Assembly (NCBI GenBank): GCA_001751015.1
Contig: MAXM01000207.1
Coordinates: 1 to 8,771 of the forward strand
Source of the DNA: Desulfobacterales bacterium C00003106
GTDB taxonomy: Bacteria > Desulfobacterota > Desulfobacteria > Desulfobacterales > C00003106
Direction of reading: 5' to 3'
Length of the DNA: 8,771 nt
Positions 6,236 to 8,771 of this stretch are shown piece after piece. The notes beneath the pieces are model-generated. The model ran no database searches. It saw nothing but the letters and a program-made list of their open reading frames with translations, and had not been told where the DNA came from. The position numbers and the translations under genes were made by a program. Position 1 is the first letter of the stretch. The number at the start of each line of letters is the position of its first letter.

Positions 6236-7927
6236 TTATTCGGGACTTGCCGCTAATTCGTTCAACAGCCTTTTGTTAATATGAATTGCAGAAACCTTTC
6301 GCAACTCATTCAGGTATTCCTGCAGCCACTTGTCAAAATTTTCTTTTACCACGACCTGTTTCACCACATCAGAGACACGGGCGAACTCTTCGGGTTCCCC
6401 GCCTCTTTTCCCTTTCAGTTTGATTATGCTGTATTTACTCTCCTCGCAGATGACATTGCTTATCCCTCCGACCGCAAGGTCTTTTATGCCTTCTCTGATC
6501 TCAGGAGAAAGACGTCCAAGAGGAACCCACACATTGGCTCTTCGACCGGGGCTTCCGAACGCCTTTTCTGAAGCAAGGAATTCAAAATCCGCGCCTTTAT
6601 TCAACTCGCGCAAGGCCTCCTCCGCGGTATCAAGACTCGAAAAGAGCATTTTGCTGAAACATACTTCATGGTCTTTTCTAAAATTATCCTTATGGGTTTC
6701 ATAATATCGGCTTAATTCCTCCTCGGTCGGAATTGCTCTCGGGAGAACTATCTTTTCTTTATAGAAACTCAGCAGCAGACTATCCTTGTATTTTCTAACA
6801 GCTTCTGCAAATAAGGCGTCATCCATGTAATTTTTCTTTTTTGCCTCTTGCTGCACCAGGAGATAGAGCATCAGACGGTCTATCGCCTCTTGATTTACCT
6901 CTTTCGATTCCTGTTGTCGCTTGCACTGGGATCTCCTGCCATGAGAGGATTTTTGCCCTGTCTCCTGAATAACCTCACCAACACTGATCGGCGCGCCATT
7001 TACACGTGCAACAACAGCATCCGTGTCATCTGTTTCCCCTGCAGCGTCGAGCGAATAAAGAAGCTCCGTATCAATTCGGATATCCGCCTTGGTTTTCAAA
7101 TCAGCGACATAATCGTCTGATCGTTTTTTTTCTTTTTCCCGCAACAGTTTTTTCCTGATCTTTTTCTTGCGGGCTTCAAACATCTCATCCGAAGCAGGTC
7201 GTCTTTCCTCCATCTTTATGATGTGAAACCCCGTGCTGGTCTGCACAATATCGCTTGTTTCACCTTTTTTCAGTGCAAACGCCGCCTCATCAAATGCATC
7301 TTCCATCTTTCCTCTTTTTATGAACCCGAGGTCGCCGCCTCCCTTGCCTTGCCATTCCGATTTTGACTTTGCTACTTCGGAAAAGGCCTCTCCGTCTTTC
7401 AAAAGCATCAAGGCGTCTTCGGCCTTCTTGCGATCTTTCGAAAATATCTGGCGAACTCTTATTTCTTCATAATGCGTGTCAAAGTATTCGCGTATCTCCT
7501 TGTCACCCGCCATTATTTTGTCTATGACCTCTTCTTTTCTCAACCTTGCCACGGAAGAGTTCGTGATATGCCTGTTGATTCTGTCTGCAAAGAGAGGATC
7601 TTCATCAAGACTCACCCTGTATGCCTCTTGAATTATGAGGCGGTCGTTGATCATCTCCCGGACAATCCCTTCAATATCTATCTCCGGAGGCACCCCTTCG
7701 GACGGTGCCATACTTTTAGCTCTATGAATGTTTCTTGTCCTTTCGTGGAAGGCATCTACACTGATCTCGCAGTCGTTGACAACCGCAACAGCAGAGGAAT
7801 CCTTTGGAAAAACAGACCAGAGAGCACACCCCGCACCCATCAGGGCCAGAAAGCTCAGGAAGGCCGCTGCAACATATTTATCCGAAGTTACAAATAACTC
7901 TCTCTTGTGGATTTGATATAGTGACAT
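6236..7927 (-). CDS. Tandem SurA/PpiC-like periplasmic peptidyl-prolyl isomerase
   Basis: A 563-residue membrane-anchored or lipidated foldase. Residues 18-40 are hydrophobic (VAAAFLSFLALMGAGCALWSV); Cys34 follows GAG, an imperfect lipobox, so either a lipoprotein or an N-terminal anchor is possible. The first half has a SurA_N-like region (46-150: VVNDCEISVDAF, REMINDRLIIQEA) and a parvulin/rotamase domain (about 155-240) with the hallmark GGGDLGFIKRGKM and GETSDIVQTSTGFHIIKM. A charged, helical linker (245-285) follows. The second half repeats the plan: VVARVNGAPISVGEV (305-319), a helical region with RLMLYLLVQQEAKKK, and a second, more divergent rotamase-like domain (about 415-507, AFGSPGRRANVWVPLGRLSPEI). 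ATG 7927 has only a weak ribosome site; an in-frame TTG at 7978 would overlap the lipoprotein stop. It lies just upstream of the two cytochromes, so helping them fold in the periplasm is a reasonable inference. Confidence 0.88.
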   Translation of the reverse strand: MSLYQIHKRELFVTSDKYVAAAFLSFLALMGAGCALWSVFPKDSSAVAVVNDCEISVDAFHERTRNIHRAKSMAPSEGVPPEIDIEGIVREMINDRLIIQEAYRVSLDEDPLFADRINRHITNSSVARLRKEEVIDKIMAGDKEIREYFDTHYEEIRVRQIFSKDRKKAEDALMLLKDGEAFSEVAKSKSEWQGKGGGDLGFIKRGKMEDAFDEAAFALKKGETSDIVQTSTGFHIIKMEERRPASDEMFEARKKKIRKKLLREKEKKRSDDYVADLKTKADIRIDTELLYSLDAAGETDDTDAVVARVNGAPISVGEVIQETGQKSSHGRRSQCKRQQESKEVNQEAIDRLMLYLLVQQEAKKKNYMDDALFAEAVRKYKDSLLLSFYKEKIVLPRAIPTEEELSRYYETHKDNFRKDHEVCFSKMLFSSLDTAEEALRELNKGADFEFLASEKAFGSPGRRANVWVPLGRLSPEIREGIKDLAVGGISNVICEESKYSIIKLKGKRGGEPEEFARVSDVVKQVVVKENFDKWLQEYLNELRKVSAIHINKRLLNELAASPE

Positions 7928-7970
7928 GATTACTTTCACGGCCCTAAGGGAAATTATGTTGGTCAAGCGG

Positions 7971-8534
7971 TCAGTCAATCGTCAAGATCAGCTCACGTAC
8001 GACATTACGCGCAAGCTTTGGGGCGGAGTCTATCCTGCCAATATCGAAAACCTTTATGTAATCGTCTCCCGTCCTTTTGTTTTGCCCCATCCATAAAATA
8101 GAAGACGTGTCCGTATGAACCATCCTGGCGTTGACAGAGACCACGGGACTGCCGGAACCGTTGTCTCCGCCATATTCCGTAACCCGTCCGAGGACAACTG
8201 CGTCAACGTTCAATCGCTTTCCAATCAATTTGATCTGTCCGGATCCTATTCCCTTTCTTGTGATTATCCTTTCTTCAACAAGAAGCTTTCTCACGTTTCC
8301 GGGGAATTCCACTTCAATATCCTTGCTGTTCAGCAGTTCCTCGATAAAGCAATTTGTGACAACTTTTCCAGCGGTCTTTGCAGTTGTATTGTTGTAGAAA
8401 GGAATCACCGCCACGCGCCTGACACCATATTTTTCCAAGTCCTTTTTCGAAAACGTGTTGGGGTGAACAGAGCATCCCGAAAAGACGGAAAAAAGGATAA
8501 TCAATATTGAAAAAGTCTTACACAAAATCCACAA
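7971..8534 (-). CDS. Outer-membrane-type lipoprotein, CsgG/LpoB/GNA1162-like fold suspected
   Basis: A 187-residue lipoprotein. The signal peptide (residues 1-20, hydrophobic FSILIILFSVFSG) ends in a lipobox with Cys21; Ser at +2 favours outer-membrane sorting. The mature part has the pattern RRVAVIPFYNNTT (39-51), a helix with a conserved-looking FIEELL (63-68), VRKLLVEERI (81-90), IGKRLNVDAVVLGRVTEYG (104-122) and a beta-rich end. This order (beta strand AVIPF, helix, 'LGADAVLxGxV' strand) is that of the CsgG/LpoB/TolB-N group of envelope lipoproteins, but I cannot place it in one family. There are no haem motifs. TTG at 8534 is the only credible start: GAGG (8543-8546) lies 8 bases upstream and no other start codon exists before the upstream stop. 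The stop (7971-7973) is immediately before the foldase, and an alternative TTG start of the foldase would overlap it. It could act as an assembly or secretion accessory factor. Confidence 0.82.
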   Translation of the reverse strand: MWILCKTFSILIILFSVFSGCSVHPNTFSKKDLEKYGVRRVAVIPFYNNTTAKTAGKVVTNCFIEELLNSKDIEVEFPGNVRKLLVEERIITRKGIGSGQIKLIGKRLNVDAVVLGRVTEYGGDNGSGSPVVSVNARMVHTDTSSILWMGQNKRTGDDYIKVFDIGRIDSAPKLARNVVRELILTID

Positions 8535-8542
8535 GAAATCGG

Positions 8543-8546
8543 CCTC
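8543..8546 (-). promoter_or_regulatory. Ribosome binding site for the TTG start of the lipoprotein
   Basis: The minus strand reads GTGAGG, with the GAGG core 8 bases before TTG at 8532-8534. No ATG or GTG lies in frame between here and the previous in-frame stop, so this site decides the start. Confidence 0.5.
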
Positions 8547-8595
8547 ACTCTGTTTCGCAATGCCGCGGATTGATCAAGACGTTGACGGCAACATG

Positions 8596-8763
8596 TTATA
8601 GTCTGAATTCCTTGAGTGCCTTCTGAAGCGCCGCGCTTGTAGTCCTTATCTCCCTTAGAACATCAGGAGAGACTTCTGTGTCAGGCACGCCGTCAACAAT
8701 GCCTGCAAGCTTCTCGGAATAGTCATCTATTCCTCTGATCTTCTCTCGCAGTCCTTCAGTCAT
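8596..8763 (-). CDS. Small hypothetical protein or 3' end of a longer gene (55 codons)
   Basis: The minus strand encodes 55 residues from ATG 8763 to TAA 8596, starting MTEGLREKIRGIDDY and ending QKALKEFRL. The product is charged, rich in Glu, Lys and Arg, without Cys, signal peptide or membrane segment, and looks helical. Codon choice looks like that of real genes in this window. No ribosome binding site is visible in the 8 bases left before the edge, and the frame is still open at the edge, so it may be the C-terminus of a longer gene. It precedes the lipoprotein by 61 bases on the same strand, suggesting the same transcript. Function unknown. Confidence 0.45.
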   Translation of the reverse strand: MTEGLREKIRGIDDYSEKLAGIVDGVPDTEVSPDVLREIRTTSAALQKALKEFRL

Positions 8764-8771
8764 CTTATTAA

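Noticed and set aside
1..8771. CRISPR array, tRNA, rRNA or insertion sequence
   Set aside because: No direct repeats with spacers, no cloverleaf with a TPsiC arm and no transposase-like product or terminal inverted repeats were seen.

Overview
The window looks like a piece of an anaerobic, diderm (Gram-negative) bacterial chromosome of moderate GC. Genes for two very large multiheme c-type cytochromes, outer-membrane-type lipoproteins, a SurA/PpiC-like periplasmic foldase and an NHL beta-propeller occur together in metal-, sulfur- or syntrophy-type lineages such as Desulfobacterota or Nitrospirota. That taxonomic guess is inference from gene content only; no marker gene is present.

Layout: almost everything is read on the minus strand, right to left. 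At the right edge is a 55-codon ORF (8596-8763), possibly the 3' end of a longer gene. Then come a small lipoprotein with a CsgG/LpoB-like look (7971-8534), a tandem SurA/parvulin peptidyl-prolyl isomerase (6236-7927), a 26-haem lipoprotein cytochrome (4134-6074), a 16-haem secreted cytochrome (2854-4101), a secreted six-bladed NHL propeller (1828-2760) and a class I aspartate aminotransferase (518-1714). The left 517 bases hold only the likely tail of a converging plus-strand gene (2-85) and otherwise no convincing gene. Gaps between the five secreted-protein genes are -3 to 161 bases, so a single transcript is likely. No clear rho-independent terminator or sigma-70 promoter was found. The aminotransferase has its own strong ribosome binding site and may be only a housekeeping neighbour.

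How the genes may work together: the two cytochromes encode 42 CXXCH haem sites in about 3.2 kb, mostly as 'doubled CXXCH' diheme modules of 46-49 residues. The foldase and the lipoprotein would act in the periplasm or outer membrane, and the NHL propeller is a plausible docking or scaffold protein. This fits an envelope-spanning or extracellular electron-transfer module, but no beta-barrel porin is visible here, so it is either off-window or not used. 

The most notable observations are: (i) the two cytochromes share a colinear ten-haem N-terminal plan with the same irregular triplet at haems 8-10; (ii) the 26-haem protein ends in a half-copy of that triplet; (iii) a heptanucleotide repeat with six G-runs on the transcribed-sense strand, next to a perfect hairpin, lies between the foldase and the 26-haem gene; (iv) the foldase is a double SurA-like protein placed just before proteins in which nearly every haem ligand histidine is next to a proline.
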